Source: an uncultured Kiritimatiellota bacterium (GTDB lineage Bacteria; Verrucomicrobiota; Kiritimatiellia; RFP12; UBA1067). Taken from it: 64,000 nucleotides of DNA. Location of the stretch: contig CAKULV010000006.1 of the NCBI GenBank assembly GCA_934667425.1, forward strand, positions 1 through 64,000, in the 5' to 3' direction. The translations under genes were made by a program, and so were the position numbers. How positions within the stretch are numbered: the first letter of the stretch is position 1; each line of letters begins with the position of its first letter. This document shows, piece by piece, positions 44,657-53,628 of the stretch. The notes under the pieces were generated by a model. The model had not been told where the DNA came from, searched no databases, and worked only from the letters and a program-made list of their open reading frames with translations.

Positions 44657-45868
44657 TTGAAAGAGGAATTTGACAATGTTGAGGATTGTCTCGCTGCGTT
44701 GGCGCGAGGCGAGATTGTTGTGGTGACCGACGATGAGGATCGCGAAAACGAGGGCGACTGCATCTGCGCGGCCCGTTTCGCCACCACGGCTAACGTTAAC
44801 TTCATGGCCACCCACGCAAAGGGGCTGATATGCATGCCCATGTCGAGCGAGTGGTGCCACAGGCTGGATCTCCACCAGATGGTGGAGGATAATACCGACA
44901 ATCACCAGACAGCGTTCACGGTCTCGATAGATGCCGTGTCGACGACCACCGGGATATCTGCGGAGGAGCGCTCGATGACGGCCCTTGCCTGTGTGCGTCC
45001 GGGCGCCGGTCCGAAGGACTTCCGACGGCCGGGGCACATGTTCCCGCTGGAGGCCCGCAAGGGCGGCGTGCTTAAGCGGGCCGGGCACACGGAGGCGACG
45101 GTGGACATGTGCCGCCTCGCCGGCCTTGAGGAGGTCGGCCTCTGCTGCGAGATAATGAAGGACGACGGCACCATGGCCAGGCTGGGCGACATCAGGGAGT
45201 TCACAACGAAGCATGGCCTCAAGCTGATGTCGATCGCGCAGCTCATAGCGTACCGCCGCCGCAACGAGCGTCTGGTGGAGAAGGTCGAAGAGGTGGACAT
45301 GCCTACGGCCTGGGGACACTTCAGGCTGTCGATGTACCGTTCGCTGGTCACGGGGCTTGAGCACCTTGCCCTGGTGAAGGGCGATGTGTCCGGCGGGGAT
45401 CCGGTGCTCGTGCGGGTCCATTCCGAATGCTTCACCGGCGACGTGCTTGGGTCCGAGCGGTGCGACTGCGGTTCGCAGCTTCACGCGGCGATGAGGATGG
45501 TCGAGCAGGCCGGTCGCGGCGTCATCCTCTACATGCGGCAGGAGGGCCGTGGGATCGGCCTCGCGAACAAGCTTCACGCCTACCGCAAGCAGGAGGCGGG
45601 GATGGACACGGTCGAGGCGAATGTCGCGCTTGGCTTTGCGCCCGACCTGCGCGAGTATGGCGAGGGTGCGCAGATCCTCGAGGATCTCGGTGTGTCCAAG
45701 GTTAGGCTGATAACGAACAATCCGAGGAAGATCAAGGGACTTGCCGGCTACGGCATAGAGATATCGGAGCGAATCCCCGTCGTGATTCCAGCAACAGAGC
45801 ACGACAGGAACTATCTGGAAACCAAAAGAGTCAAAATGGGCCATCTGCTCGATGGCCCGGCAGTGTGA
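44657..45868 (+). CDS. ribBA: Bifunctional 3,4-dihydroxy-2-butanone-4-phosphate synthase / GTP cyclohydrolase II
   Basis: This 403-residue protein joins RibB (about residues 1-205) and RibA (about 210-400), the two entry enzymes of riboflavin synthesis. RibB shows [14 protein letters not shown] and [18 protein letters not shown] with HTEATVDM; RibA shows the zinc site [34 protein letters not shown] and [15 protein letters not shown] propose the TTG at 44657: it gives the standard 15-20 residues before DDEDREN, and an extended -10 lies just upstream. A longer in-frame opening to 44387 would run through rpsU and its terminator. It ends 8 bases before the YchJ-like gene. Confidence 0.93.
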   Translation: MKEEFDNVEDCLAALARGEIVVVTDDEDRENEGDCICAARFATTANVNFMATHAKGLICMPMSSEWCHRLDLHQMVEDNTDNHQTAFTVSIDAVSTTTGISAEERSMTALACVRPGAGPKDFRRPGHMFPLEARKGGVLKRAGHTEATVDMCRLAGLEEVGLCCEIMKDDGTMARLGDIREFTTKHGLKLMSIAQLIAYRRRNERLVEKVEEVDMPTAWGHFRLSMYRSLVTGLEHLALVKGDVSGGDPVLVRVHSECFTGDVLGSERCDCGSQLHAAMRMVEQAGRGVILYMRQEGRGIGLANKLHAYRKQEAGMDTVEANVALGFAPDLREYGEGAQILEDLGVSKVRLITNNPRKIKGLAGYGIEISERIPVVIPATEHDRNYLETKRVKMGHLLDGPAV

Positions 45869-45876
45869 GAAGAGAG

Positions 45877-46380
45877 ATGGAAAACACAGAAAAATGTCCA
45901 TGCGGCAGCGGCGCGACGTACGGCGAGTGCTGCGGCCCGATTCATGACGGGAAGGTAAAGGCGAAGACGGCCGAGGCCCTTATGCGGGCAAGATACTCCG
46001 CGTATGCGGCGAAGCGCATCCCGTTCCTCAGGACGTCCGCAGGCCCGGAGGTGCAGGCGGAGTTCGACGAGAAGGCCTGCAGGGAATGGGCGGATGCCTC
46101 CACGTGGAGCGGGATCGACATCCTCGGCACGGATCGCGGCGGCGAAGACGATGACGAGGGCTACGTGGAGTTCATGGCGCACTACGCCTCCAACGGGGAG
46201 AAGGTGGAGCACCACGAGCATTCGTACTTCAAGAAGATAGACGGCGAATGGAAGTTCATCGACGGCAAGATCGAGAACCTCGATCCATACGTGCGCGAAG
46301 AGCCGAAGATCGGGCGGAACGATCCGTGTCCGTGCGGAAGCGGCAAGAAGTACAAGAAGTGCTGCGGCAAAGGCAAGTAG
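45877..46380 (+). CDS. YchJ-like (UPF0225) SEC-C protein
   Basis: This 167-residue protein starts [20 protein letters not shown], an N-terminal SEC-C zinc motif, continues with the YchJ/NTF2-like middle ([50 protein letters not shown]), and ends with a second SEC-C motif, [20 protein letters not shown]. The biochemical role is unknown. It follows ribBA after 8 bases and precedes deoC by 4, so the three are probably one transcript. An in-frame GTG at 45865 is the alternative start. Confidence 0.9.
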   Translation: MENTEKCPCGSGATYGECCGPIHDGKVKAKTAEALMRARYSAYAAKRIPFLRTSAGPEVQAEFDEKACREWADASTWSGIDILGTDRGGEDDDEGYVEFMAHYASNGEKVEHHEHSYFKKIDGEWKFIDGKIENLDPYVREEPKIGRNDPCPCGSGKKYKKCCGKGK

Positions 46381-46384
46381 ACGA

Positions 46385-47056
46385 ATGACCAGGCGCGAAC
46401 TTGCATCATGCATAGACCACACGTTCCTCAAGGCCGCAGGCGACATCGGCGCCGTAGAGCGGCTGTGCGAGGAGGCGCGCAGGTACCGTTTCGCGTGTGC
46501 GATGGTGAACCCCGCCGAGGTCGCGCGGGCCGCCGCGCTTCTCGATGGTTCGGGCGTCAGGGTCGGCACGGTTGTCGGATTCCCCCTGGGACAGAACACG
46601 GTGGCGACAAAGTGCTGCGAGGCCGTAGAGGCGGTCGGGAACGGTGCGCTGGACATCGACTACGTGCTGAACATCCGCGACCTAAGGTCAAAGCCATCGG
46701 AATCCGTCAGGGAGGATCTTGAACTCATGAACCTTGCGCCGAGGAAGGTGAGCGACGACGTGGTCACGAAGCTGATCATCGAGTGCTGCTACCTTTCGGA
46801 CGACGAGAAGGTCCTCGCCTGCAGGCTTGCGAAGAAGGCGGGCTTCGATTTCGTCAAGACCTCCACTGGCTTTGGGCCCGGCGGTGCGACGGTCGAGGAC
46901 GTTGCCCTCATGCGCAAGACCGTTGGCAAGGGCATGGGCGTGAAGGCCGCCGGCGGAATACGCACGCTCGATGATGCGCTCGGGATGCTGGCCGCCGGCG
47001 CGAACCGCCTTGGATGCAGCGCGGGCGTGGAGATCGTCAGCCAATATGTGGCTTGA
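46385..47056 (+). CDS. deoC: Deoxyribose-phosphate aldolase
   Basis: This 223-residue TIM-barrel class I aldolase starts RELASCIDHTFLKAAGD and carries the Schiff-base Lys158 in DFVKTSTGF and the second active-site Lys187 in GVKAAGGIR. It cleaves 2-deoxyribose-5-phosphate to acetaldehyde and glyceraldehyde-3-phosphate in nucleoside catabolism. Length fits the family. It lies 4 bases after the YchJ-like gene and 24 before hisS. Confidence 0.96.
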   Translation: MTRRELASCIDHTFLKAAGDIGAVERLCEEARRYRFACAMVNPAEVARAAALLDGSGVRVGTVVGFPLGQNTVATKCCEAVEAVGNGALDIDYVLNIRDLRSKPSESVREDLELMNLAPRKVSDDVVTKLIIECCYLSDDEKVLACRLAKKAGFDFVKTSTGFGPGGATVEDVALMRKTVGKGMGVKAAGGIRTLDDALGMLAAGANRLGCSAGVEIVSQYVA

Positions 47057-47080
47057 CCGTTGTTTTGCTAAAGGAGTGAT

Positions 47081-48328
47081 ATGGGAGAGATTAGTTTTGA
47101 GCCGCCTCGCGGCATGAGGGATTTCTATCCGGAGGACATGGCCTGGCGGAATCGGGTGTTCGATGCGTTCCGCGCGGCCGGCGAGGCCGCAGGCTTCCAG
47201 CCATACGACGCCTGCGTGGTGGAGAGCTACGAGCTTCTCGCCCGCAAGGCCGGCGAGGAGGTCGGTGAGCAGATATACCACTTCAACGACAAGAGCGACC
47301 GCCATCTCGCCCTTCGGGCGGAGATGACCCCGACCCTGGCGCGCATGGTCGCCGCCCGCCAGCACGAGCTGCGTTTCCCGCTGAAGTGGAACGCGATAGC
47401 GCAGTGCTTCCGGTACGAGCGCTCCACGAAGGGACGCAAGCGCGAACACTACCAGTGGAACTGCGACATAATCGGCGAGGAGTCCGTCCTGGCCGAGGTG
47501 GAGGTGCTTGGGGCTGCGGTCGATGCGCTGCGCCGCATGGGCCTCACGAAGGAGGATTACAGGATACACGTCTCGAACCGCGCCCTCCTTTCGGAGCTGC
47601 TCGCCTCGAGCGGCATACCAGCCGAACGCCATTCGCAGGTGTTCCTGGCGCTGGACAAGCGCGGCAAGATGCCGGATTCCGAGATCGCGGCGATGCTGAG
47701 CGACGGCGGGCTTGACGAGGCCGGCGTCGCGAAGACGTTCTCCATCATGGACCTGAAGTCGCTCGATGACCTGCCGGAAGGTCCGGCGAAGGAGCGGCTT
47801 GCCGAGCTTTTCAGGCTTGCCGCGATCGCGGGCTTCGCCGAGTGCCTTGAGTTCGACATATCGGTGATACGCGGCCTTTCCTACTACACGGGCATAGTCT
47901 TCGAGGCCTTTGACGTGAAGCGCGAGTTCCGCGCGATATTCGGTGGCGGGCGGTACGACAATCTGCTTACCACCATAGGCGGCGATCCCGCCACGGCGGT
48001 TGGCCTCGGCTTCGGCGACGTGGTCGTGACCGAGCTCCTCAAGGCGAAGTTCGGCGCGGAGGCCCCGCTCCCGAAGCGCGGCGTGTACATCGGCTACATG
48101 TTCCCCGAGCAGCGCGACGCCGCGCTTGCGCTCGCGTACAGGCTTCGCGCGGAGGGCGAGCGCGTGGATCTCGCGCTCAGGAAGCAGAAGCCCAAGCAGT
48201 TCTTCGCGCACGCAGGCTCCGGCACGTGCGCAAGGGCCGTGTTCCTCGGTCCGGACGATGTGGCGGCGGGCAGGGCCCGGATGAAGGATCTCGCGACGAG
48301 GGAGGAGACGGAGATACCGCTCGCGTAG
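47081..48328 (+). CDS. hisS: Histidine-tRNA ligase
   Basis: This 415-residue class II aminoacyl-tRNA synthetase starts SFEPPRGMRDFYPEDMAWRN (motif 1 region RGMRDF), with RAEMTPTLARMVA, motif 2 QCFRYERSTKGRKREHYQWN, the His-specific RGLSYYTGIVFEAF and motif 3 VGLGFGDVV. The anticodon-binding domain covers about 320-415. AAAGGAG lies 5 bases before the ATG. Confidence 0.97.
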   Translation: MGEISFEPPRGMRDFYPEDMAWRNRVFDAFRAAGEAAGFQPYDACVVESYELLARKAGEEVGEQIYHFNDKSDRHLALRAEMTPTLARMVAARQHELRFPLKWNAIAQCFRYERSTKGRKREHYQWNCDIIGEESVLAEVEVLGAAVDALRRMGLTKEDYRIHVSNRALLSELLASSGIPAERHSQVFLALDKRGKMPDSEIAAMLSDGGLDEAGVAKTFSIMDLKSLDDLPEGPAKERLAELFRLAAIAGFAECLEFDISVIRGLSYYTGIVFEAFDVKREFRAIFGGGRYDNLLTTIGGDPATAVGLGFGDVVVTELLKAKFGAEAPLPKRGVYIGYMFPEQRDAALALAYRLRAEGERVDLALRKQKPKQFFAHAGSGTCARAVFLGPDDVAAGRARMKDLATREETEIPLA

Positions 48329-48360
48329 CCGGTCTCCGTCACAAGGAAAGGACGCATCGC

Positions 48361-49470
48361 ATGAAGAAGTATGGATATGTGACGCTGCTGGCCACCGCGT
48401 TTGCGCTCGCGGCCTTTGGTGACCAGGCTAATGCCATAGTGCGACTTCTCAACTCGCGAGCGTCCGGTTCTCCGAGGGGCTATGCGGACGCGGCGAAGGA
48501 GATAGCGGCGGATGCCGCGGCAGGGAAGCCGCTGCAGGCCTTCGTCCTCGCGATAGTGTCGAGGGAGCCCGAGGCGCCGCCGGCCGCAAGGCTTGACGAC
48601 GCAACCCGCGAGCGGTACCTTTCCGCGAGCCGCGGGAAGATCGAGGCTCTCGCAAGAAGGACGAACAACTCCCTTGCCTGGTATCTGCTGTCGATAGACT
48701 CCGGCGACACGAACCTCCTCCAGCGGGCGGCGATCGGCGGGAACGTGCAGGCCATGAACGCCTGGGGCTCCATGCTCGTGAACGACGCTGTGCGGGAAGG
48801 ACGCTCCACGAACGAGATCGCAAGGGCATTCGGGGATGCGGTGGAGTTCTTCAGGAAATCTGCGGGCCTGGGCGACGCCAACGGGCTGTACAACCTCGGC
48901 ATGTGCTACGCTCGCGGGCTGGGCACTCCCCGCAACGACGAGAAGGCGTTCAGCTGCTTCAGGTCTTCTGCGGAGAAGGGGCACCCGGAGGCGATCAACA
49001 ACATCGGATGGTTCTTCCGCGAGGGGCGCATCGTGGACAAGGATCCCGTGCTTTCCGCGAAGTGGTTCAAGAAGTCGGCGGATTTCCAGAACGCATACGG
49101 CGAATACAACTACGCCCTTGCCCTCCATCGCGGCGAAGGCGTTGAGAGGGACGATGCCGAGGCGGCAAGGTATTTCAGGCTGGCAATGGAAGGCGGCTGC
49201 GTGGAGGCCGTGAACTCGTATGGGCTTGCGCTCCTGCGCGGAGAGGGCGTGGAGAAGAACGGCATCGAGGCCATAAAGGCTTTCGAGCGCGCGGCTGCGG
49301 CCGGATTCCCGCCGGCGATGGAGAACCTCGCCTCCTGCTACGAGAATGGCAACGGCGTGAAGGCCGACGACAAGAAGGCGATGATTTGGCGCATAAGGTC
49401 AAAGGCTGCGCGCGGCGACAGGGCCGCGCAGGCCTGGCTCATGCAGAACGACAAAGAAAGACGGAGATGA
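48361..49470 (+). CDS. Secreted Sel1-repeat protein
   Basis: This 369-residue protein has a signal peptide (MKKYGYVTLLATAFALAAFG) and an alpha-helical region, then Sel1-like repeats from about residue 160 to 360: NGLYNLGMCYARGLGTPRND, AFSCFRSSAEKGHPEAINNI, ARYFRLAMEGGCVEAVNSYG and AIKAFERAAAAGFPPAMENL. Such solenoids bind proteins, often in the envelope. The ATG of ilvB overlaps its stop (ATGA), which is unusual because the products have no obvious link. Confidence 0.88.
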   Translation: MKKYGYVTLLATAFALAAFGDQANAIVRLLNSRASGSPRGYADAAKEIAADAAAGKPLQAFVLAIVSREPEAPPAARLDDATRERYLSASRGKIEALARRTNNSLAWYLLSIDSGDTNLLQRAAIGGNVQAMNAWGSMLVNDAVREGRSTNEIARAFGDAVEFFRKSAGLGDANGLYNLGMCYARGLGTPRNDEKAFSCFRSSAEKGHPEAINNIGWFFREGRIVDKDPVLSAKWFKKSADFQNAYGEYNYALALHRGEGVERDDAEAARYFRLAMEGGCVEAVNSYGLALLRGEGVEKNGIEAIKAFERAAAAGFPPAMENLASCYENGNGVKADDKKAMIWRIRSKAARGDRAAQAWLMQNDKERRR

Positions 49471-51197
49471 AGAAGGAAGTGAAATCGGGTGCACAGGCCC
49501 TGGTGGATTCGCTCGCGAAGGCCGGCACTGAAGTGCTGTTCGGCTATCCGGGCGGGCAGGCGCTGGACATATTCAACTGCCTGCCGGAGGCCCCTTTCCA
49601 GTTCATACTGGGGCGGCACGAGCAGGGGTGCGTGCACATGGCGGACGGGTATGCCCGCTCGCTCGGCAAGGTGGGCGTGTGCCTCGTGACGTCCGGCCCC
49701 GGGGCGACAAACACGATAACCGGCCTCGCTACGGCCAACATGGACGGCGTGCCGCTCGTGTGCATTACCGGGCAGGTGCCGATGAGCCAGATCGGCACGG
49801 ATGCGTTCCAGGAGGCCGACATGAGCGGCATCTGCCGCGCGGTCACGAAGCACAGCTTCCTCGTGCAGAGCGCGGACGAGATCCCTGAGACCGTCGCAGA
49901 GGCATTCTACATCGCCACGCACGGCAAGCCCGGACCGGTGGTCATTGACATTCCGAAGAACGTGCAGCGGGCCATGACGTCCGCGCAGTACCCGGAGCGC
50001 GTGTCGCTTAGGGCGTACCATCCGGAGTCGATGGCCACGTCGTCGCAGATGACGAGGTTCGCGAAGCTCGTCAACGAGGCGAAGCGTCCCGTGCTCTACG
50101 CTGGCGGCGGAGTGATAGCGGCGGGGGCGGCGAACGACCTTGCCCGTCTCGCCCACAAGGCACAGATACCGGTAGCCACCACGCTCATGGGGCTCGGGGC
50201 CTTCGACGAGCATGATCCGCTGTCGCTGCGCTTCGCGGGGATGCACGGGGCCTACGCCGCCAACATGGCGATAGACCAGGCCGACCTCATAGTCGCTCTC
50301 GGGGTGCGTTTCTCCGACCGTGTCACCGGCAAGCTCGCCGCGTATGCGCACCATGCCAAGATGATCCACGTGGACTGCGATCCAAGCTCCATCGGGAAGA
50401 ACGTGCCGGTAGATCTCGGGATCGTCGCGGACGTGAAGGATGTGCTTACCACCGTCAATTCGAGGATAAGGCATGCGGAACACGGCGAATGGCTCGCCCG
50501 CATAGACGAGTGGCGGCGCAAGCACCCCATATCGTACAGCCCGATGCACAAGAACGTGATCATGCCGCAGCAGGTCATAGAGTCGATAGACCGCGCGTCC
50601 AGGGGACGCGCCGTCATCGTGACCGACGTGGGGCAGCACCAGATGTGGTCGGCGCAGTTCTTCCGCCACAACCGGGCGAGGCACTTCCTCACGTCAGGCG
50701 GAATGGGCACCATGGGGTTCGGCATCCCGGCCGCCATCGGGGCGGCGATCGCGCGGCCTGACCACAAGACGGTTGCGGTGTGCGGCGACGGCGGCGCGCA
50801 GATGACGTTCGAGGAGGTGGTGGTCGCGGTCGAGCACAAACTCCCCGTAACGTTCGTGGTGATAAACAACGAATGCCTCGGAATGGTCCGCCAGTGGCAG
50901 GAGCTTTTCTACGGCAAACGCTACTCCGGGTCGATACTCTCCATGAAGGGGCGTCTCGCGAACGAGCGGATTGAGCAGGATCTGAAGTACGACTATCTCC
51001 CGGACATGAAGAGGCTTGCGGAGGCCCATGGGGCCGAGGCGTACCGCGTCATCGATCCGGCGAAGCTGGATTCCACCATCCGCAAGGCGATGAACTCGAA
51101 GCGCACCACATTTGTGGAGGTGATAGTCGAGCCCCGCGCGAACGTGTACCCGATGCAGCCCGGCGGACAGCCGGTGGAAGGAATGATTTTCGGATGA
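49467..51197 (+). CDS. ilvB: Acetolactate synthase, large subunit
   Basis: This 576-residue ThDP enzyme catalyses the first common step of branched-chain amino-acid synthesis. The cofactor-activating Glu is residue 52 in GRHEQGCVHMADGYARS; the central FAD/acyl-binding domain spans about 190-340; the ThDP motif starts at about 438 (CGDGGAQMTFEEVVVAVEHK and ends VINN). GKRYSGS at about 490 is typical of AHAS. I start at MKKEVKSG (49467) with CGGAG upstream. Its stop overlaps the start of the regulatory subunit. Confidence 0.96.
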   Translation: MKKEVKSGAQALVDSLAKAGTEVLFGYPGGQALDIFNCLPEAPFQFILGRHEQGCVHMADGYARSLGKVGVCLVTSGPGATNTITGLATANMDGVPLVCITGQVPMSQIGTDAFQEADMSGICRAVTKHSFLVQSADEIPETVAEAFYIATHGKPGPVVIDIPKNVQRAMTSAQYPERVSLRAYHPESMATSSQMTRFAKLVNEAKRPVLYAGGGVIAAGAANDLARLAHKAQIPVATTLMGLGAFDEHDPLSLRFAGMHGAYAANMAIDQADLIVALGVRFSDRVTGKLAAYAHHAKMIHVDCDPSSIGKNVPVDLGIVADVKDVLTTVNSRIRHAEHGEWLARIDEWRRKHPISYSPMHKNVIMPQQVIESIDRASRGRAVIVTDVGQHQMWSAQFFRHNRARHFLTSGGMGTMGFGIPAAIGAAIARPDHKTVAVCGDGGAQMTFEEVVVAVEHKLPVTFVVINNECLGMVRQWQELFYGKRYSGSILSMKGRLANERIEQDLKYDYLPDMKRLAEAHGAEAYRVIDPAKLDSTIRKAMNSKRTTFVEVIVEPRANVYPMQPGGQPVEGMIFG

Positions 51198-51439
51198 AAG
51201 AGCAGATATACAGACTGAACTGTTACGTCGAGAACAGGCCGGGCGTGCTGGCGAGGATCGTGGGCCTCATATCCGGACGCGGCTACAACATACAGACGCT
51301 TTCCGTTGGGCCTACCGAGGATGGAACCGTGTCGAGGATGAAGATCGACGTGCTTGGCGGAGAGCGGGAGGTGAAACAGATTACGCTCCAGCTCCAGAAC
51401 CAGGTGAACGTGATCGAGGTGACGTCCCGTCGCAGATGA
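51194..51439 (+). CDS. ilvN: Acetolactate synthase, small regulatory subunit
   Basis: This 81-residue protein is a single ACT domain: YRLNCYVENRPGVLARIVGL, SGRGYNIQTLSVGPTEDG and NQVNVIEVTSRRR. It is much shorter than IlvH (about 160) and matches the short IlvN/IlvM type. It binds IlvB and gives feedback control by valine in known systems. ATGA overlap couples it to ilvB. Confidence 0.93.
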   Translation: MKEQIYRLNCYVENRPGVLARIVGLISGRGYNIQTLSVGPTEDGTVSRMKIDVLGGEREVKQITLQLQNQVNVIEVTSRRR

Positions 51440-51452
51440 TGTGGGTAAATAG

Positions 51453-51492
51453 TTAAATGGTTAAATGGTTGAATGGTTGAATGGTTGAATTT
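51453..51492. repeat. 8-bp tandem repeat TTRAATGG
   Basis: Two copies of TTAAATGG are followed by two of TTGAATGG and a partial one, directly adjacent. The array lies between ilvN and mtnN and is non-coding. Confidence 0.85.
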
Positions 51493-51534
51493 TCGCGTAG
51501 CATCCGTGGCGCATGGTGACGAGGTGACAGGAAG

Positions 51535-52188
51535 ATGAAGGCGTTTGTGGTTGCGATGGAGTGCGAGGCGGATGCCGTGATCAGCAACATGGCGGATTGC
51601 GCCGCCTCGACAGTGTTCGGCCGCAAGGTCGTGAGGGGCGCGATCGATGGCGTGGACACGGCGGTGGTCGTTGCCGGCGTAGGCAAGGTGAACGCGGCGG
51701 CCGGCGCCCAGCTGGCATTGTCTTCACTCGGCGCCGACGTCCTCCTGAACGTTGGCGTGGCCGGCGGGCTCGTCCCGGGCATGAAGGTTGGGGAGGTGTA
51801 CCGCATCGACCGCGCCGTGCAGTTCGATTTCGACCTATCGAAGATAAACGGCACGCCAATCGGCACGCCGAACGAGTGTTCTGGGCCGTTCTTTGCGCTG
51901 CCCAAGGCGGGGCCTTGGCCAGATGCCGTCGTCGCAACGGGCGACAGCTTCACCGACGACGAGGGCGAAGTCGAATTCCTGCGCAGGACGTTCGACGCCA
52001 ATGTGCGGGAGATGGAGCTTGGCGCGATTGCACACGTCGCCGCCCGCGCCGGTGTGCCGCTATACGCCTGGAAGGCGATATCGGATGTCGCGGGACTCGG
52101 TACGATGTTCGGTCAATACGCAGAGAACCTGAAGCGCTGCCTCGACATCCTCGCTGGGGAGGTCAAGGCAATGTTCCGTGCCGCATGA
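51535..52188 (+). CDS. mtnN: 5'-methylthioadenosine/S-adenosylhomocysteine nucleosidase
   Basis: This 217-residue protein has the nucleoside-phosphorylase fold: VVAMECEADAVISNM (catalytic Glu region), VAGVGKVNAAAGAQLALSSL, LLNVGVAGGLVPGMKVGEVY, VATGDSF, NVREMELGAIAHVA (purine/ribose-binding MExGA) and WKAISDVAG (SD catalytic Asp). It hydrolyses MTA and SAH to adenine and thiosugars. AGGAAG precedes the ATG. Its stop overlaps the start of mnmE. Confidence 0.93.
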   Translation: MKAFVVAMECEADAVISNMADCAASTVFGRKVVRGAIDGVDTAVVVAGVGKVNAAAGAQLALSSLGADVLLNVGVAGGLVPGMKVGEVYRIDRAVQFDFDLSKINGTPIGTPNECSGPFFALPKAGPWPDAVVATGDSFTDDEGEVEFLRRTFDANVREMELGAIAHVAARAGVPLYAWKAISDVAGLGTMFGQYAENLKRCLDILAGEVKAMFRAA

Positions 52189-53507
52189 CAGGAAGCGACA
52201 CCATCGCGGCGATCGCCACGACACCCGGAAGGGGCGGGGTCGCCGTAGTGCGCGTGAGCGGTCCGGACGCATGGCTTGTCGCCGAAAGGGTGTCTGGCAG
52301 GAGAATCCGCGAGGAGGATGCGGGCCGCTTCTTCTTTTCAAGGTTCACGGCTGCGCCATGCGCCGCCACGCCTGAAGGCGGCGGCCGGATGGCGGATAGC
52401 GGTCTTGTGCTTGTGTTCAAGGGCCCGCGCTCGTATACGGGCGAGGATGTCGTCGAGTTCCATGGTCATGGCGGAAGCGTGTCCCCGCGCCGGGTGCTGG
52501 AGGCGTGCTTCGCCGCCGGCGCAAGGCTTGCGAATCGCGGCGAGTTCACGGAACGGGCGTTCCTCAACGGGAAGCTGGACCTTTCGGCCGCAGAGGCGGT
52601 GATAGATCTCATAGACGCCCGCGCGGGACGCGCCGCCGACGATGCTCAGGCGCGGCTGCACGGGGCGCTCATGCCGGTATTCGGGCGGCTATATGGCGAG
52701 CTGGTGGATATGTCCGCAAGGGTCGAGCATCTTCTTGACGTGAGTGAGGACGAAATCCCGGAAGGGATGTTGGACGGAATCGTGGAGGGCATCGGCTCCG
52801 CCAGGCGAAGGATCGCAAGTCTGCTGTCAACTGCGCATGATGGCAAGGTGCTGCGCGAAGGTGCGCTTGTCGTGCTTGCGGGCGCGCCGAACGCAGGGAA
52901 GAGCTCGCTCATGAATGCGCTGCTTGGCGAGAGCCGGGCGATAGTGTCCGACTGCGCCGGGACGACACGCGATTCCATCGAGGAGGGTATGGACATTGAC
53001 GGGTGGCCGATTCGCCTTGTCGATACCGCCGGACTTCGCGACACCCGGGATCCGATAGAGGCGGAGGGCGTGAGGCGGGCCGAGTCGCTTGTGGACCGGG
53101 CGGACGTGGTCGTGGCGCTGGATTGCGATGTGAAGGGAGCGATAGCGGTCCATGCGAAATGCGATCTCGACGGTCCGGATGCAGTGTCTGGGCATGGCGT
53201 GGGCGATGCCGCGATCAGGGTGTCGTCAAAGACCGGCGAGGGCCTTGATGCCCTCAAGCGCAGGATCGTGGAGAGGCTTGAGGAACTTGCCGCCAGGCCG
53301 TCCGACGCCGACGCCGACGTCACGGCGCGGCAGGTTGCCCTGCTGGAGCGCGCGCATGCCGCGCTGGACACGGTAGATGCGGCCGAACCGGTTCTCGCCG
53401 CGAACTCGCTAAGGAGAGCGGCCGAATCCGTCGGGCAGATCGTCGGCAAAGTCTACTCTGACGATCTTCTGGAATCGATCTTCTCCCGCTTCTGCGTAGG
53501 CAAGTGA
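52185..53507 (+). CDS. mnmE: tRNA modification GTPase MnmE
   Basis: This 440-residue protein installs, with MnmG, the 5-carboxymethylaminomethyl group on wobble uridine. The N-terminal folate-binding domain starts DTIAAIATTPGRGGVAVVRV; the helical domain includes GEFTERAFLNGKLDLSAAEA; the G domain shows G1 GAPNAGKSSLMNALLG, GTTRD, DTAGLRDT and a variant G4 AKCDL. The C-terminal CVGK is the catalytic Cys motif. I start at the ATGA overlap with mtnN (52185); a much longer in-frame opening inside mtnN is not real. No mnmG is in the window. Confidence 0.95.
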   Translation: MTGSDTIAAIATTPGRGGVAVVRVSGPDAWLVAERVSGRRIREEDAGRFFFSRFTAAPCAATPEGGGRMADSGLVLVFKGPRSYTGEDVVEFHGHGGSVSPRRVLEACFAAGARLANRGEFTERAFLNGKLDLSAAEAVIDLIDARAGRAADDAQARLHGALMPVFGRLYGELVDMSARVEHLLDVSEDEIPEGMLDGIVEGIGSARRRIASLLSTAHDGKVLREGALVVLAGAPNAGKSSLMNALLGESRAIVSDCAGTTRDSIEEGMDIDGWPIRLVDTAGLRDTRDPIEAEGVRRAESLVDRADVVVALDCDVKGAIAVHAKCDLDGPDAVSGHGVGDAAIRVSSKTGEGLDALKRRIVERLEELAARPSDADADVTARQVALLERAHAALDTVDAAEPVLAANSLRRAAESVGQIVGKVYSDDLLESIFSRFCVGK

Positions 53508-53567
53508 ACCTTGCCCTTGCCCCCTCCCCGCCCGACGCCCGCTACCCGCATAATTTTGCCGCCGGAC

Positions 53568-53596
53568 TTGAATTTTGCGTGTTGGTGGCGTAAAAT
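53568..53596 (+). promoter_or_regulatory. sigma70 promoter of thrS
   Basis: TTGAAT (53568-53573), 17-bp spacer and TAAAAT (53591-53596). AAGGAG lies about 8 bases before the ATG at 53629; the leader is too short for a T-box. Confidence 0.75.
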
Positions 53597-53628
53597 ACGC
53601 ATCCGATTGAACTGAAGGAGTAATATTG

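Noticed and set aside
51561..52184. Long N-terminal extension of mnmE inside mtnN
   Set aside because: MnmE begins at DTIAAIATTPGRGG, and the ATGA junction at 52185 explains its start.
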